The notes: a model not told the origin generated them from the sequence alone. A stretch of DNA of 64,000 nucleotides from Diprion similis (GCF_021155765.1 NC_060118.1:2666001-2730000); one strand, 5' to 3'. Numbered from the stretch's first letter, positions 1-12,100 are shown. Program-made: numbers and translations.

Positions 1-160
1 CATAAAAAAATTTAGTTAGGTGCCTATTATTGACGCGGGTACTAAATTTACCACGCTACGCTCCTGGTTTAGTAAAAGACAGGTTCTCAAGCTACTCATT
101 CCCTCTCTGTCGTCACACTTTTCGGCCAGAAGGCTCCCTCCATCTACTATATGCTCTAAG
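1..160. mobile_element. Right end of a CTTAGAG-family MITE (relic)
   Basis: Bases 131-160 are a diverged inverted copy of the terminal repeat CTTAGAGCATATACAGTATG that ends the intact element at 7396-8008. The preceding 'ccctctctgt' stretch also resembles the interior of that element close to its right end. The left part lies outside the window or has decayed. Confidence 0.5.
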
Positions 161-281
161 TTTCAATCACAACAGAGGAGGTATAACCACTGGAATATAA
201 ATCGTGAATATAATCAACGATAACGGTGTTCAACGATATAATATTTATTTATTATTCATTTAGATAAGAATACATTTAAAT

Positions 282-467
282 ATGGTCAAGACTTCTTGTG
301 TCTGTCATCGACGTGCTTCAGAAGTATATGGGAAGAACATATCTTTTTTCAACGTTCCGAAAGAAATTGATCTGTACAATAAATGGAAAGATGCAATTGC
401 TCGTATTGGTGTAGTTTTAAAAAAGGTGCAGTACGTTTGTGAAAAACATTTTAAAGCAGAGCCGTGA
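282..467 (+). pseudogene. THAP zinc-finger domain fragment
   Basis: The open stretch encodes about 61 residues with the layout of a THAP domain (C2CH DNA-binding finger of P-element transposases and their domesticated relatives). It has an early cysteine pair (CVC), an FFNVP block where the family has an F-x-P motif, a core tryptophan (NKWKDAI) and the closing C-x2-H in YVCEKHF. The first cysteine spacing (C-x-C) is shorter than the usual C-x2-4-C. The frame stops right after HFKAEP, before the usual AVPTF box, and the bases beyond contain more stops. No transposase body follows. I read it as a decayed THAP exon from a mobile element. Confidence 0.6.
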
Positions 468-1212
468 AAAGCGAAAATTATCTAGGTTGATGAGTACGTA
501 GTTTTTAACAGGTTGAAATTCGTAACGTCGCTGCAATAGGATATTCGAAAAGGCGCAATTTTGTGAATCAAATATTGTTATGATTGCAAAATAAGTGAGA
601 CATATAATGTTTAACTAAACTTTGAAAATTTCATACTGTAATTTCCTGTGTTTGAAAATTTCATACTTTTATCGATTATTCTGTTGCGTCAACATTACGA
701 ACTTCAACCTCATAAGTTTACTCGTATTTATTTTATGTTATTTTACATGTTTTATATATTTTATAATTTGATATCATTATTGTTATTTTATGTTGGCAAC
801 TGCAACTTTTGCTCAAATTTTAATATGTATATGACACCCTCATCTCCTCTTTTTCGAACACTGTGTGCGCCATAATTGTTTACAATTGACCCTTGCGACA
901 CGTATCCGTCTGGTGGCCGAGCACTGAATTATGCTCAAAGAATCACAGCCACCAAGCCGCAGCCGAACCACCTATTGTTCGAAAACATGACCTCAAATTT
1001 CTCAAACTTTGCAAATGACGTGGTCCAAATGTACGTAAAAATAATGAAAATCGCATAAATCGTACATCGTTATATATTTTTAAGAATATCGTGTGCCATT
1101 ATCACTTCGTCATCGCAAACCACTTATTGTTTGAGAAATTTGAGGTTATGTTTGCGAACATTACTTTACCATTAGTGCCAACTAGCGGTAGCGCTGAAAA
1201 ACAAAAACTGCA
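468..1212. other. Non-coding AT-rich stretch with an imperfect hairpin
   Basis: I see no gene. The one structure noticed is an inverted pair: 'catgacctcaaatttctcaa' at about 988-1007 and its near-complement at about 1129-1152, separated by ~120 bases. This is probably a remnant of a small TIR element. Confidence 0.35.
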
Positions 1213-1277
1213 GCGTAAGCGTACTTCCCCCACCACGCAAATTTCGACGAGTCCCCAGACCTGTATGTAAGACCGTG
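1213..1277. repeat. Terminal relic of the CACRGTCTTACATACAGG element family
   Basis: This is an inverted copy of the right end of the element at 1357-2456: the same run of cytosine-rich 'ccccaccacgcaaattt' followed by 'cagacctgtatgtaagac'. Its partner end is not visible. A further relic of the left-end type lies at 31738-31799. Confidence 0.6.
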
Positions 1278-1356
1278 TCCTATAATATCACTTTGCGCTC
1301 CGTCCATAAGTCCGTGGTTAGAAGGGAGTGGAGAACTTTGCGTCGTTCGCTTAGAG

Positions 1357-2456
1357 CACAGTCTTACATACAGGTCTGGAAACTTTAATGGTGGGGGTAG
1401 GTCACTTACGGGCGAAAAATGTTGTCAAGAATCACCACACGGCGCTGTGATCTCGTCCCCAGTTAGCATTACCTCAAAACTCGGATCAACCGTAATTTTA
1501 TAAACAAAAGTGAATTTTTGCCAACAATTGCCTCAATGATTCGTAATTAAATTGATAAAAGTTAAAAAATGCCGAGAATCTGTGTTGTACCGGGGTGCAA
1601 CTCTGGGAGCAGATTGGACGAATCAAAGATTGAAAAAAAGAATTTGTTGTAAAAAAAAAAATGGTCAAAGTTGACCAATACTTAAGAAAACAGGATCAAT
1701 AAAATTAATTCATCATCTGTCTAGTCATCGCAAAAATAAAGTGCTACCTGGTAAAATCGGTTTTGCATTGTTATTTACCTTTAGTTCTAAACCTGCAATG
1801 ACAACCAAAAAACGATTGAAAAATATCAAAAAATATGTTGAAAAATTTATTCGACTGTTTTTTGCATGATTGTCTATAATAGAAACTACTAGAAAATGTT
1901 CGAATACAAAAACACGCTTTCAATTGAATGATATTATTTTAGATCAATATTTGTGATTACTAGGAAGATCTCGAAAGAAACTGTTTGAAATTTTTAAAAG
2001 AAAATCTTGTTTAGGCCGATTGATTCACATATTTCGCTTCCTTTCTGATGTTCGGTTACCTGTAGAAATGGGTATTGAAGAAACTAAATCTCTTATAAAA
2101 TAGAAAAGAAATTCATTTTCACTTAAACTTTCCGGAGTATTTCTGAAATATGGGGCTGAATAAAAAAAAATATTTATTAATATGTTATTAATACAAAAAA
2201 TGTTGGAATTATACGATTATTGATTGAATAATCTATGCCATGATGGTATCATTAATTACCAATTATACAGATCATTGCCGGCAAAAAGTGACTTTTGTAT
2301 ACAAAATTACAGTTGATCCGAGTTTGGAGGTTCTGTTAACTGGGGACGAGATCACAGCGCCGCGTGGTGATTCGTGACAACATTTTTTGCCCGTAAGCGA
2401 CCTACCCCCACCACGCAAATTTTTATAGAATTTCCAGACCTGTATGTAAGACCGTG
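1357..2456. mobile_element. 1.1-kb P/hAT-type TIR element with THAP start, 8-bp TSD
   Basis: The ends are inverted repeats beginning CAC(A/G)GTCTTACATACAGG. Similarity of the two ends runs inward roughly 150-200 bp, through a GGTGGGGGTAGGT block. Flanking bases GCTTAGAG at 1349-1356 and at 2457-2464 are an exact 8-bp target site duplication, the size made by the P and hAT superfamilies. A THAP-type start lies inside (1569), supporting the P superfamily. The interior carries no transposase, so the copy is non-autonomous. It inserted exactly across the first bases of another element whose end continues at 2465. Confidence 0.8.
1569..1652 (+). pseudogene. THAP first-exon start (27 codons)
   Basis: ATG opens MPRICVVPGCNSGSR, a typical THAP N-terminus with C-x4-C at residues 5 and 10. 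The frame ends at residue 27 and no downstream THAP core is present. It is the 5' remnant of a transposase gene inside the 1357-2456 element. Confidence 0.6.
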
Positions 2457-2730
2457 GCTTAGAGCATATACAGTATGGAGGAAGCCTGGCGACGGAAAAA
2501 GTGTTCACGAGCTGGCGAAAGAGATTTCTCTCTTTCTACAGCAAGAGCGTACCTATCGTAATTGAGTGCCCCAAGCACTGCGGCGATATTGTAATACGAA
2601 GAACATGTCCTACACATACAAATGCACTAGGGGGTCAGGCTATGGAAACAAATCGGTAAACTGTCAAGAAATATATGATTGAGTGACACAAAATTGTTAA
2701 TACAAACCCTATCATAACCTAAAAAATTAG
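2457..2730. mobile_element. CTTAGAG-family MITE, left part, interrupted
   Basis: Bases 2458-2730 match 7396-7680 of the intact copy almost base for base. They start with the terminal repeat and include 'gagtgccccaagcactg' and 'gtgacacaaaattgtt'. The first bases of the terminal repeat also remain at 1350-1356 because another element duplicated them on insertion. Similarity stops near 2731, where a foldback element starts; the rest of the MITE is missing. Confidence 0.75.
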
Positions 2731-3560
2731 TAACGTTACACCTGTAATTCACAAACGAATTGAGTTCTACTTAGGCGGAATCATTTGCAGTTCATTTGTA
2801 GGTGATTGCAAGTGACTTTGCGTCGTTTGTAAGTCAATAGTTTGGTTGATATTGCTGAATAAAATTCGTCTAGGGAGTTCCAGTGACGTCGGGTGATTGT
2901 GAATTATTTCTCGACGTTTGTAAGTCCATGGACTAAACTATTAACTTATAAACGACGCATACTCACTTACAATCACCAACGAACGCCTAAAAACAATTAT
3001 GCACACTCAGAACTCAATTCGGTCACAAATTTTGTTAATACCAACTGAACCATGGACTTATTTCACAATCAGCTGACTTCACTGGAACTCCCTAAACGAA
3101 TTGTTGTCATGAATAACGACTGAACTATTGACTTAAAAACGACGGTGAATCACTTACAATCACTTACAATCACCTACAAATAACCTACAAACGGTTCCAG
3201 GCAAACGGAACTCAATTCGTTCTTTTCATTCTTGAATTACAGGCGTAACGGGCTGACGTCACTCGAACTCCGTAGACGAACTTCTTTTATTCAATAACGA
3301 GGAAACTATTGATTTACCAACGAAGCAAAGTCACTTACAGTTACCTACAAATGACCTACAAACGATTGTATACAAGTAAAACTGAAATCGTAAATTGCAA
3401 TCATGAGGGGCTAACATCACACGCATTCCCTTATCAAATTTGTTTTATCAATAACAATCGAACTATCAACTTCAAGACGACGGGAAACGACTTAAAAACG
3501 ATTAAAAAAGAATCAACTCATTCGGTTGTTAATGCGCGGCTAAGTATGTGGAGCTGAGTG
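2731..3560. mobile_element. Foldback element with repeated inverted subunits
   Basis: The left end (about 2731-2890) has 'acacctgtaattcacaaacg'. The inverted counterpart ends at about 3255 with 'gaattacaggcgtaac'. Blocks such as 'cacttacaatcacctacaaa' and 'aactattgacttaaaaacga' recur in the same orientation at about 2935-2990, 3120-3200, 3300-3370 and 3470-3510, and inverted at 2780-2850. This is the pattern of a foldback transposon whose arms contain subrepeats. No coding capacity. Confidence 0.6.
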
Positions 3561-3680
3561 GAGTCCTGAAGATCTACATAAAAGAAAGAACAATGATAGA
3601 TGTCATTCGAGGGTTTCATATCATTACGTTCCACAATATTCTGTAGTCACCTCCGCTAATGAAGTTTCACTCAACAAAAT

Positions 3681-4480
3681 TCAGACAACAAAATCAAAAC
3701 GATTGTAGTTAGGAATTTGTCCCAGATGTTTGTTCAGTCCTAGTACATCTAACTTACCACATCTCGTCATAAACTGTGACTTGTATTGAAATTTGATTTT
3801 CCATATCAGCAATGATTTGTTGGTCGTTTGTAGGTGTTTCATAATGCAACTCCGATGTTTGATAGCCGAGCGATTATTCGTGAAAAATAAAACAGTATAG
3901 TTATGTATCGGACTTAGGAATTTGTCCAGTTCTAACGCATCCACCGTACGGCAGTTAAACATTTAACTGTAGATTGCAATAAATTCAATTACCCGTTCTA
4001 GTAATTGTTTGTTGGTCTTTTTCAGATGTTGAATAGTGAGCTTCTGATGATTGATAGTCGAGCGTTTATTCATCAAAAATAAAATACTTGTAGTTAGGCG
4101 TTAGACCAGGGAATTTGTGTAGCTTTAACGCATCTACTTTACGGCATATCCTCATTAAAATAAATTGCCATGAAATTCAATTTCCCGTGCAATCGTTCCT
4201 TGGTCGTTTGCAAGTGTTTGATAATGCAACCCTAACATTTGATGGACAATCTTTCATTCGTAACGATTACAACAACTGTATAAGTGGCGTGAGTCCCCCA
4301 AGTTTGTTCAGACCTAGTGCATCTAGCAACTCTTTATTCAAACTGTAAATTGCATTGGAATTCGCTTTTCTGTACGATAAATCGTTTATTAAACGTTTAC
4401 GGGTGTTCGATGACGCAATCCTGTAAAACCCTTCGTAAACTACAGAACAAACGATCACTCGTACAGAAAGTTGTATTTTA
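3681..4480. repeat. Diverged ~190-bp tandem array, about four units
   Basis: A unit carrying 'gtagttaggaatttgt', then 'cta.tgcatcta', an 'aaattg' block, 'ttggtcgtttg' and a 'gataatgcaac' block recurs from about 3705, 3900, 4090 and 4275. Units differ by many substitutions and small indels, so the array is old. It adjoins the foldback element and may have arisen from its arms. Confidence 0.6.
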
Positions 4481-4524
4481 GTGCAAATGGTTAGTGTTGA
4501 ACATCCGTAAGTATGTGTCGTCTG

Positions 4525-4649
4525 AGCTGCGTTCTGAAATCTTACCCAAGTTAACTCAGGTATCATCGAATCTCTGTCAAACGCATAAGATCGGACAGAG
4601 AAGCAATAAAACTCGAGTAACTCGATTAAGGTTTCAGAACGCAGCTCTG
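4525..4649. mobile_element. 125-bp palindromic MITE
   Basis: The left end GAGCTGCGTTCTGAAAT and the right end TTTCAGAACGCAGCTC are inverted repeats. The inner arms also pair loosely (AAGTTAACTC / GAGTAACTCG). No clear target duplication. Confidence 0.6.
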
Positions 4650-5265
4650 GTGAATGCTGTCAGATAACGTTCCTAGACAAAAGTTGTCTTTTTGCGAACC
4701 AAACTGATTCAAATATGACTTTACAACACGACTCATAGTCGACATTTAGATATCAGCTTTTATACGTTTCTACATATAGAATATACATTACCTTTTAATA
4801 ATCTGTAAGCTGTATCAGTACCTAATACTTATTATTATTTGAGCATATTTGTCGTTTGAAAATAAAGATGAGTGGTTTCAGTCTACGTTCACAGCCTCGT
4901 GAGTATGTTTTTTATCTTGAGGTAGAAATTCATTGGAAAAGGTCATATTAAATAACTTACACCACAACCAGGGGGGTGACACTGGCACCTTTTCCTATAC
5001 GATAGATGCAAACGCGTTTTGTCTCGGAATCTGAAGTTCTTGAAAGCGCCACCAGCAGCGCTGGCTGTTACCTGAGCGGCCTGAGCGTCTTCGATATAAA
5101 TAAGCATATAAAGCGAGGCTGTCAGATCCGTCTGTAAACAGAAGACAGAAGGCCAGGAGACTGCCAGCGCCACGCTGCGACGGTTACAGATTGCGGACTA
5201 CTTTTCTCCGCCTGTGTCAGGGGGCTGACCACAACTATACATGGTGGCATTACCGAGCAGGGTAG
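4650..5265. other. No gene recognised
   Basis: AT-rich to about 4900, then a more GC-balanced stretch (4960-5265) ending where the LTR-like segment begins. A 76-codon frame on the minus strand (4943-5173) has no domain I recognise and is not supported. Confidence 0.3.
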
Positions 5266-7070
5266 TGTAACATCCGACCGGAACGTCCGTATGTTTTATT
5301 GTTTATGATTATTCCCTAACATTAGTTACCAACTAACCAAAACTCTAAATGTGAGAACTCTGTAAGAAAGTCATTCAAGGAAACTGCTTAACCATCTGAA
5401 AGCCCCTAGATGAGGCATAACAACCATTATCATTAATCAAGAGTCCAGAAACCATATTACAGGATCCTCACATTACAGGAGACTATGATATTATTATTTT
5501 ATTATCACAATTTACTAACACCATTATATCGAAATATTATACAATACCTAGTTGCAAACACGGAGTTTAGAGCCACATTATAGGCAACCTGCGCTACAGC
5601 CTACAGCCCACGAGATAGATAAGACTATAACATGAAGATATATAATCAATATAATATGAAATTAATAACATTAGAGAAATAACCTGTAAAGGCCAGGACT
5701 GCGATGCCTCTAAATACGTAAATACAAATTATTCAACATTCCCTTCCAAAACGCCGTATTGTAGGCAACGCGCCCAAACTTTGGAGGTAACGTAGACCTC
5801 TATTGCAGAACCGTACAGAACGCCACCTGGAGAGTGTATCAGTAACATAATAACAAAATCACCGAAGGTAAGCTAACTCACGGGATGATTCTGTAGGGCG
5901 AGGCAATCAAAAGGTAACTCAGGAAAATAATAATGAATAGACTATTATTAAATCATCAAAATCAAAACATCCACATTATTTTTGGAGACGAAGTATAATA
6001 GTGTTCCAGGATTAATTATCTTCTATAAAATATATCAAATATTATATTAGAGAACGCTCTTGTATCGCAGCTAAAACATTAAGCAAGCAAATTGATCAAT
6101 TATCTTCTATATAACCCTTCATTATATTCCCTAGCATACTAGAACATTCTAGAAATAAAAGTACGCTTGTAATATAACGCCCCGTACGCTCGAGAACGCC
6201 GACATTGTATAAAATCAAGACCAATATAATGATGTAGGTAAAGCTCACACGGATTCAACCCTAGGAAGCGGCGATCTCGAGCATACGCGCGTTACGCGCC
6301 CGAAGGCCACCTCATAAGGTTGTGTTAGACCCCCTACTCCTTCAGTACAACTACCAAGGGACCGCGCGCCTATCGACGAATACACTAGCGCGTTGCACCA
6401 ACACACATATACATGAAACTCATACCCATAACATACACTAATTCAAATCCTAAAAAACGAATACCACTCTAGTTCTCAATCTTAGAGAGGGGGTATGGAG
6501 CAAAGAGTTGGGGGCACAGTCCAAAGTCCAACTTTGCACCCGACACCAATAAATCCCATAGCATAGCATATCAGCCTAGTTTTAATTCTTAGAATAAGGG
6601 GAAGAAATGCGTTTTGTGAGGCAATGCTCGAGGAGAGGATTTCACACCCCTATCGTTACCGCTCTGAATAAATACGAGCACCCAGCGTTCATTCGCTCTC
6701 TTGGTTTTTATCTCCAGTAGCTACAATTACTCAGTAGATCCTCGCGGTAAAATCCTCTAGCATTTGCATTCCAACGACGAATCTCTGCCCGATTCATTAT
6801 CCAATTTTATATTATTAAAATTTGTTCATTCTTATTCTGTGTCTTTAATCAAAATATATTCTACTTTAAACCAATTCCAAATCTAAATTCTGTGTTCATT
6901 TAAAACAAGTTCCTTCATCACGCCTATACCACAGTTCCGGAAGAAGCCGTCTCATAAAAGGTAAGGTAAATGTTATTCTAGTAATTTATAACAATTTCCA
7001 ACTCTCCGTTAATATCCAATTACGCGAATTCGATCAAGTTGTCCATTTCACTTCAGTGATTAATCGATAT
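5266..7070 (+). mobile_element. LTR-like segment of a retrotransposon (plus orientation)
   Basis: It begins TGTAACATCCGACCG, the same end as the minus-strand segment at 56823-58667, and is of similar length (about 1.8 kb each). A TATA-like GAATAAATAC at 6666-6675 and a tRNA-complementary TGGCGACCCACAACT at 7071-7085 follow in the order expected for U3, R-U5 and primer-binding site. The family context suggests a Ty3/gypsy-type element with a tRNA-Arg-like primer site, but no gag-pol is present here. It ends in TAT rather than the canonical CA, so the exact 3' edge of the LTR is uncertain. Confidence 0.5.
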
Positions 7071-7085
7071 TGGCGACCCACAACT
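7071..7085 (+). promoter_or_regulatory. Putative retroelement primer-binding site
   Basis: TGGCGACCCACAACT starts with the TGG that pairs with a tRNA CCA end. The same 15 bases occur (inverted) at 56808-56822 at the same place in the second LTR copy. Confidence 0.5.
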
Positions 7086-7256
7086 ACTGATGTGAAGTCT
7101 AGCTAAACATCCGCGATAATCTCTAGTGGCAGTTTTGGGGATTTTTCGTGGAGTGCCGCTCCGACGTCACAGTAGCGTTCACCAGAAAAATGATTCCCTA
7201 ACAATATAGGGATTTCCTTGGACAGCTGGTACCACTGAACTCTATAGGATGCGTTC

Positions 7257-7378
7257 CGAAATTAACTGCCGGTGTTATCAGCAAACTCCTCATCTCTTGT
7301 GCGCTACGGAGTTTGTACCTAGCTTTGTCTCTGTCCTAGGGAGTTTTCAGTGCTGCCAGCTAGTTTCGGATTGCACCC
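7257..7378. mobile_element. GGATGCGTTCCGAAATTA MITE, 122 bp, TSD ATA
   Basis: Terminal inverted repeats GGATGCGTTCCGAAATTA and TTTCGGATTGCACCC are flanked by ATA on both sides. Related copies at 25172-25300 and 37765-37895 (TSD TTA) mark it as one family. A 3-bp TTA-like target is typical of PIF/Harbinger-derived MITEs. Confidence 0.65.
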
Positions 7379-7395
7379 ATAGTATAATATAGAGT

Positions 7396-8008
7396 CTTAG
7401 AGCATATACAGTATGGAGGAAGCGTGGCGACGGAAAACCCGCGAAAGAGAGGGACATAGTAAGACGAGTATTTCTCTCTTTCTACAGCAAGAGCGTACTT
7501 ATCGTAATTGAGTGCCCCAAGCACTGCAGCGATATTGTAGTACGAAGAACATGTCCTACACATGCAAATGCACTAGGGGGTCAGACGATTGAAACAAGTC
7601 GGTAAACTGTTGAGAAATATATGATTGAGTGGCACAAAATTGTTGATACAAACCCTATCATAACCTAAAAAATGAGTAACGTGAAACTTACCGATGAAAA
7701 CTAATAAAACCTTCTATAACATCTTGCTCAAGTTCGCACGTAGAAACATTTCCCTGTCATGATTTCATTCATCAAGTATTGAAGTCTGCTATAGGCAGTG
7801 TTTATAAGCTTCCAAGGTATGTTCAACAAACCTAGGGCGCCGGGGCCCTGTGCAACGAGCGTGAGTGTTCGGGGCGCTGCCTGCAGTCATCCAATCGCGA
7901 GCGTGCGAGACAGAGAAAGGTACTCGTCTTAATATTCCCCTCTCTGTGCCGTTTTCCACTTACACGAAAGGGTATACAAGGCTTCCTCCATACTGTATAT
8001 GCTCTAAG
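7396..8008. mobile_element. Intact CTTAGAG-family MITE, 613 bp, 8-bp TSD
   Basis: Inverted termini start CTTAGAGCATATACAGTATG at both ends. TATAGAGT at 7388-7395 and again at 8009-8016 is an exact 8-bp target site duplication, pointing to the hAT or P superfamily. No coding region. This copy forms the outermost part of the left palindrome arm. Confidence 0.85.
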
Positions 8009-8047
8009 TATAGAGTTCAGTGTACACATCTCACTCAAAGGCTTTAA

Positions 8048-8625
8048 CCAAAGAGTATAGGATAGAGCGGAAGGTACCCGTATCGCCCTATTACAGCGCC
8101 CCTAGCGGCTCAGAGGAAAAATATAACGTGTATGTGTAGCGTCAGTGAACATGCGATGTATGTAGTATTGTCGGTGTGATGACGGGGTCGCCATATTCTT
8201 TTAGTAAACATTGGGTAACAAACGAACTTTTTTCCAAAGATGCCAATTTCATGTGACGTCAAATTATGTTACAATATCAAGTATGTAAAAAATCAAAGCA
8301 TAAATAATGCCAAACAAGTGACGTTTTTCTCGTTACCATAAAAATCAGCAACTGTAAGTAAATATGAATATATAACCTCACTTTCGCGGGAATGTTGTGG
8401 GTCCTCACGTATCTTTATATATTGTGAAAACAAATGTGCACAATGATTTTCGTGTATGGTTGTTTTGGTAACAGTAATGTTCATCGATGCATGCACTGTG
8501 GCTAACTTTATTTTTTCAACTTTTGTTTCTTTTCTACTCGTATTTTATGTGCCTATGGCCGGTGAAACAGTGCACAGGAGAAATGGGAGAAACCACGACG
8601 ACAGCCTCTCGGCGCTGTCATCCAT
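8048..8625. mobile_element. THAP-bearing TIR element (palindrome left-arm copy)
   Basis: It starts CCAAAGAGTATAGGATAGAG, matches 55528 onward for about 440 bp, and holds a THAP first exon (8240). The segment 8475-8590 matches 58668-58785 in reverse orientation. The matching right terminus seen at 56523-56542 is missing here. Mirrored at 23594-24171. Confidence 0.6.
8240..8338 (+). pseudogene. Decayed THAP first exon
   Basis: It begins MPISCDVKLCYN with C-x4-C at residues 5 and 10 and reads to VTFFSLP before a stop (TTA CCA TAA). The copy at 55745-55857 reads on to a GTAAGT splice donor. The donor is still visible here at 8354. Mirrored on the minus strand at 23881-23979. Confidence 0.65.
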
Positions 8626-8816
8626 ATAACTTCTAAGATTGCGAGGGCACGAATAACCTCTTTCACAAAGTGCATAAGCCGTCAATTTAAGTATTAATAT
8701 TTAATTTTATCATATTTATATATTCGTCGAGTCTTAAATTAAGCCGTCAATTTAAGTATAAATATTTAATTTTATCATATTTATATATTCGTCGAGTCTT
8801 AAATTGACGGCATGTC
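8626..8816. repeat. MITE with duplicated 59-bp inner block
   Basis: The left end ATAACTTCTAAGATTGCG and the following 'gggcacgaataacctc' match the palindromic MITE at 56545-56717. Inside, a block from 'aagccgtcaatttaag' to 'tcgagtcttaaatt' occurs twice in tandem (about 8688-8745 and 8747-8805), then 'gacggc'. The second terminal repeat is lost. Mirrored at 23403-23593. Confidence 0.6.
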
Positions 8817-9083
8817 GTCGACAAAGGATGTACATACATCATGTTGATGGAAATATACTATATCTATCCAAATATAATCAATTGCTCTATTGCGTATATC
8901 CCTGTATCCCAACAGAATCAGAGCGGTCAGCCATCTTGATGAGCTAAATAGCTATACGTATACCCATATATGCGTATACCACGGACACACACAGATGTGT
9001 ACGCACGTGAAGTTGTTTGTTATCATTGTATAGGTTAAGTCAGAAGGTAGCCGACACGGACTGAGAATTCAGAATAATACAAC

Positions 9084-9182
9084 ATGCCTTATTGTGTAGC
9101 GCCTAACTGCAAAAACAGATCATTCTTAAAATCCAAAAAACAATGTGAGGTCGAAGTAGAGAATAATGGATTATTAATTTGA
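9084..9182 (+). pseudogene. THAP first-exon start (32 codons)
   Basis: ATG opens MPYCVAPNCKNRSFLKSKKQ, with C-x4-C at residues 4 and 9, typical of THAP N-termini and different from the other THAP starts in this window. The frame stops after 32 codons. No transposase body is seen downstream. Mirrored on the minus strand at 23037-23135. Confidence 0.6.
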
Positions 9183-12100
9183 AGTTGAATCTGCTTCCAA
9201 GGGCCGATTTTACCAACTTTGAATACCGTGATTCTTCCGAAAATTATATTCAACGAAGGAAATTGAATATTTTCCATTCCATCTAACGACAAATAGCAAC
9301 AATTCAGCACCTATTCAATTTATAATTAATAATATTTTCATCCAATAAATAAAATTCCTCCGAAAAAACGATAATATTTATGGTTGCTAAAACCGACACT
9401 TGTTCTATATACAATAATTTACGAATTATTCAACGCGATATTTTCTATCCATTCTGTCATTGTGTTATCATTTTTTTTTTTTTTTTCTCTGTACACATTT
9501 ATACTTATGGTATTATTCTGGTGCTTAGCACCTCTATAGAATGTACGCCGGAATTAAAATTGGATTTAAAGAAAATGTGCTTACCTGCACAGTTTCTTAT
9601 ACAAAAGAATTGAAGCTGTGTTCGTACATACCTATGCAGTTCGAGCGTTGACTGAGGATATGTAAAGACTTATAACCCTGGGTTATTTTTCGTAACAGTT
9701 CGGCGGGCCTGGGCGGGTTTGGGGGTATTAGCAGTTTCACGTATTATCGACCAAGTAACTGACCAGGCCGGTAAAAGAAGTTCTTCATAATCAACAACTA
9801 CTACGTGCAAAACGTTGGTAACATACCGTCCAACGTCGTCGCCATCGTGAATTTGATACGTTAAGAAAGTCCTGTACGAGAAATATGTACGCCGGAATTA
9901 TACAACGGAGAAATAAAAGTCAATCTTGCACTTAGATCTTGCATGAACGAGTGTCGTTTACATGTACCTGAATATAAAAAATATTTTATAGGCGACAGTG
10001 GCATCTCTAAGATGTTTAATTTACGTTTTCAAAGTTTTTTTAGGAAATCAACTTTGAGATACAAACATTTTGGAAAAATTTGACACTGCTTCATTTTCAA
10101 TTCTAATCGTTTCAAGAATGTCCCTACGAAGAATTCTTTGGCTCTGTTGCGCACTTCTAAAATTGTTAATTGAACAAATTCAATGTTCCAAGTTTTGAAA
10201 ACATCCGAAAAATTCTAAAAGAAAAGAAAAAAAAGATTTAGAAGCGCTCATTAGATTTTAGTTGAGAAAAATTACGCAAGTTCTTCAACAAATATGAAAA
10301 TGAATAATGAAAATGGATCTACCATGGGGTTCGTTGCAAATTAACTGAATTCTAGAACAAAAGTCTTGTGCATTTATTGAAAATTTTTATAAGATGTTAA
10401 CATTGTCTTTCAGTAATACAACTTTTTGGAAATGAGACGACAAATAGGTAGAAAAAATTATTTTACCTTCTGCATAGTATTGAACTACTTATCAAACCAT
10501 CTTTTTCTTCTCAATTGTTGAGAAACTAAATATTGATTATTATTAATTCATCAAGTACCAAATAGAGACGCAAAAAATCTTTTCCTCAGGGGGAAAATTT
10601 TGAAATGTTCAGAAATACATAAATAACATTACTGAAAAATCAACGGTTGTTTTTCATTAACTGATTTTCAAGTGGGGTAATCCGATGGCTCTCAAATCAT
10701 TAAATTCTATTTCCAACGCAACATTATCCGTATAGTCAATTTTCATCCCGTCGGCTGTACGTACTACCGTTACCAAAAGTTACTCATAGTCGAAACCTGC
10801 TATTCCACATCAAAGGAAGTTGAAAAAAGTATAGTTACACCTCGCACTGTTGCACATTTATTTGATTTCAAGAAGTGAAATTTAACTATATTGTTACCTG
10901 TTCGAAAGGTGCAGTTGAAAAAGTTGAAGAGACTGTTCAAAACAAAAGGAAATACCAGGTTTGTAGGCGCCTAGAATAAAAAGAGTACCGAAAACGTTAA
11001 TCGAAAGTAGTGTAGCAAGAGGATAACCCAAGAATTTGTTTGTACGTATTTATAATTGAACACAAAGATCACTTTGTCGCAGACCATAATCTTCCTTCTT
11101 ATATGAAAATGTTTTTTCTGGAATATTAAGAGTTACAAGTGCGCGTGATAAGTTTTTATTATCGTTAAGTGAAAAGCGTGTCAGCCTAAAAAGTACAGAT
11201 ACGTAGCTTTGGAATTTGATTTACGTGTCAAAAAAAGTCGATGATTGGTTGCAAAATCTTCCGAAAGCTTTGAGTCTTCTGCGTCCAATCCCTTGCTGAT
11301 CTTTGAAAAAAATTATCAACGCTAGCTATTACTATCGATATGTCGGAGACGTATTTTTGTTCACAGAGCTATCCGAAAAATCTGAGAAACATCAGAAACC
11401 TGCACCCTAGATATTACTCAAACCTCGACTCAAACTCATGCAATTTAAAATTTTGATAAATCTCGAAAGACTCAACTTTCAGGAGTTTAGATGTGCAAGT
11501 ACATGATTTTGAAAACGGGTGAAACAAGACAAAAACTCTATAGCGCAAAATTTGCAATGAAATTGAAACTACGTAATCAGACCCTGCACCCAGTAAAGTC
11601 GTGTCGGCGGGCGCATCAGCTGACACCGGGGTATCGTCACATACAATGTATGCATTTACGCAATAGGTATAAATCCCTGACGAAAGATATAGGTATATCT
11701 TCATCAACGTTCTCTACAAGTATGTAGATCTATTCCACCTGTCAAAAATATGCTTGTATTCCATACTCCGACAAGCCAATTTACAACTCCTTCTTCATCG
11801 AGTTCTACTACTTTTATTCTCTAAGTTCTAATTACTCTGGAAGTATCGATTCCAACATTTTAATATTTATCAATCTTCCGAATCAACTTTCTACGAATAA
11901 GAATTTGTCACTCAACAGTGCTTGATATCAATTTACAGTAGTTTTGTCCGTTGATACTACTTATCTTTTTGACCGCTCATTCCCTGCGTGGAGAATTAGA
12001 GAGTAGAGACGTGTAATTACGTGTAGGTGACGAGTTCATCTAGTTCAAAAGGTCTATATAGTTCAACCCATGAGTTCGACAGCCGCTCGTCGGAACTGGT

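Noticed and set aside
3681..4480. CRISPR-like array
   Set aside because: Units of ~190 bp are diverged throughout, with no short identical repeats and unique spacers; the host is a eukaryote.
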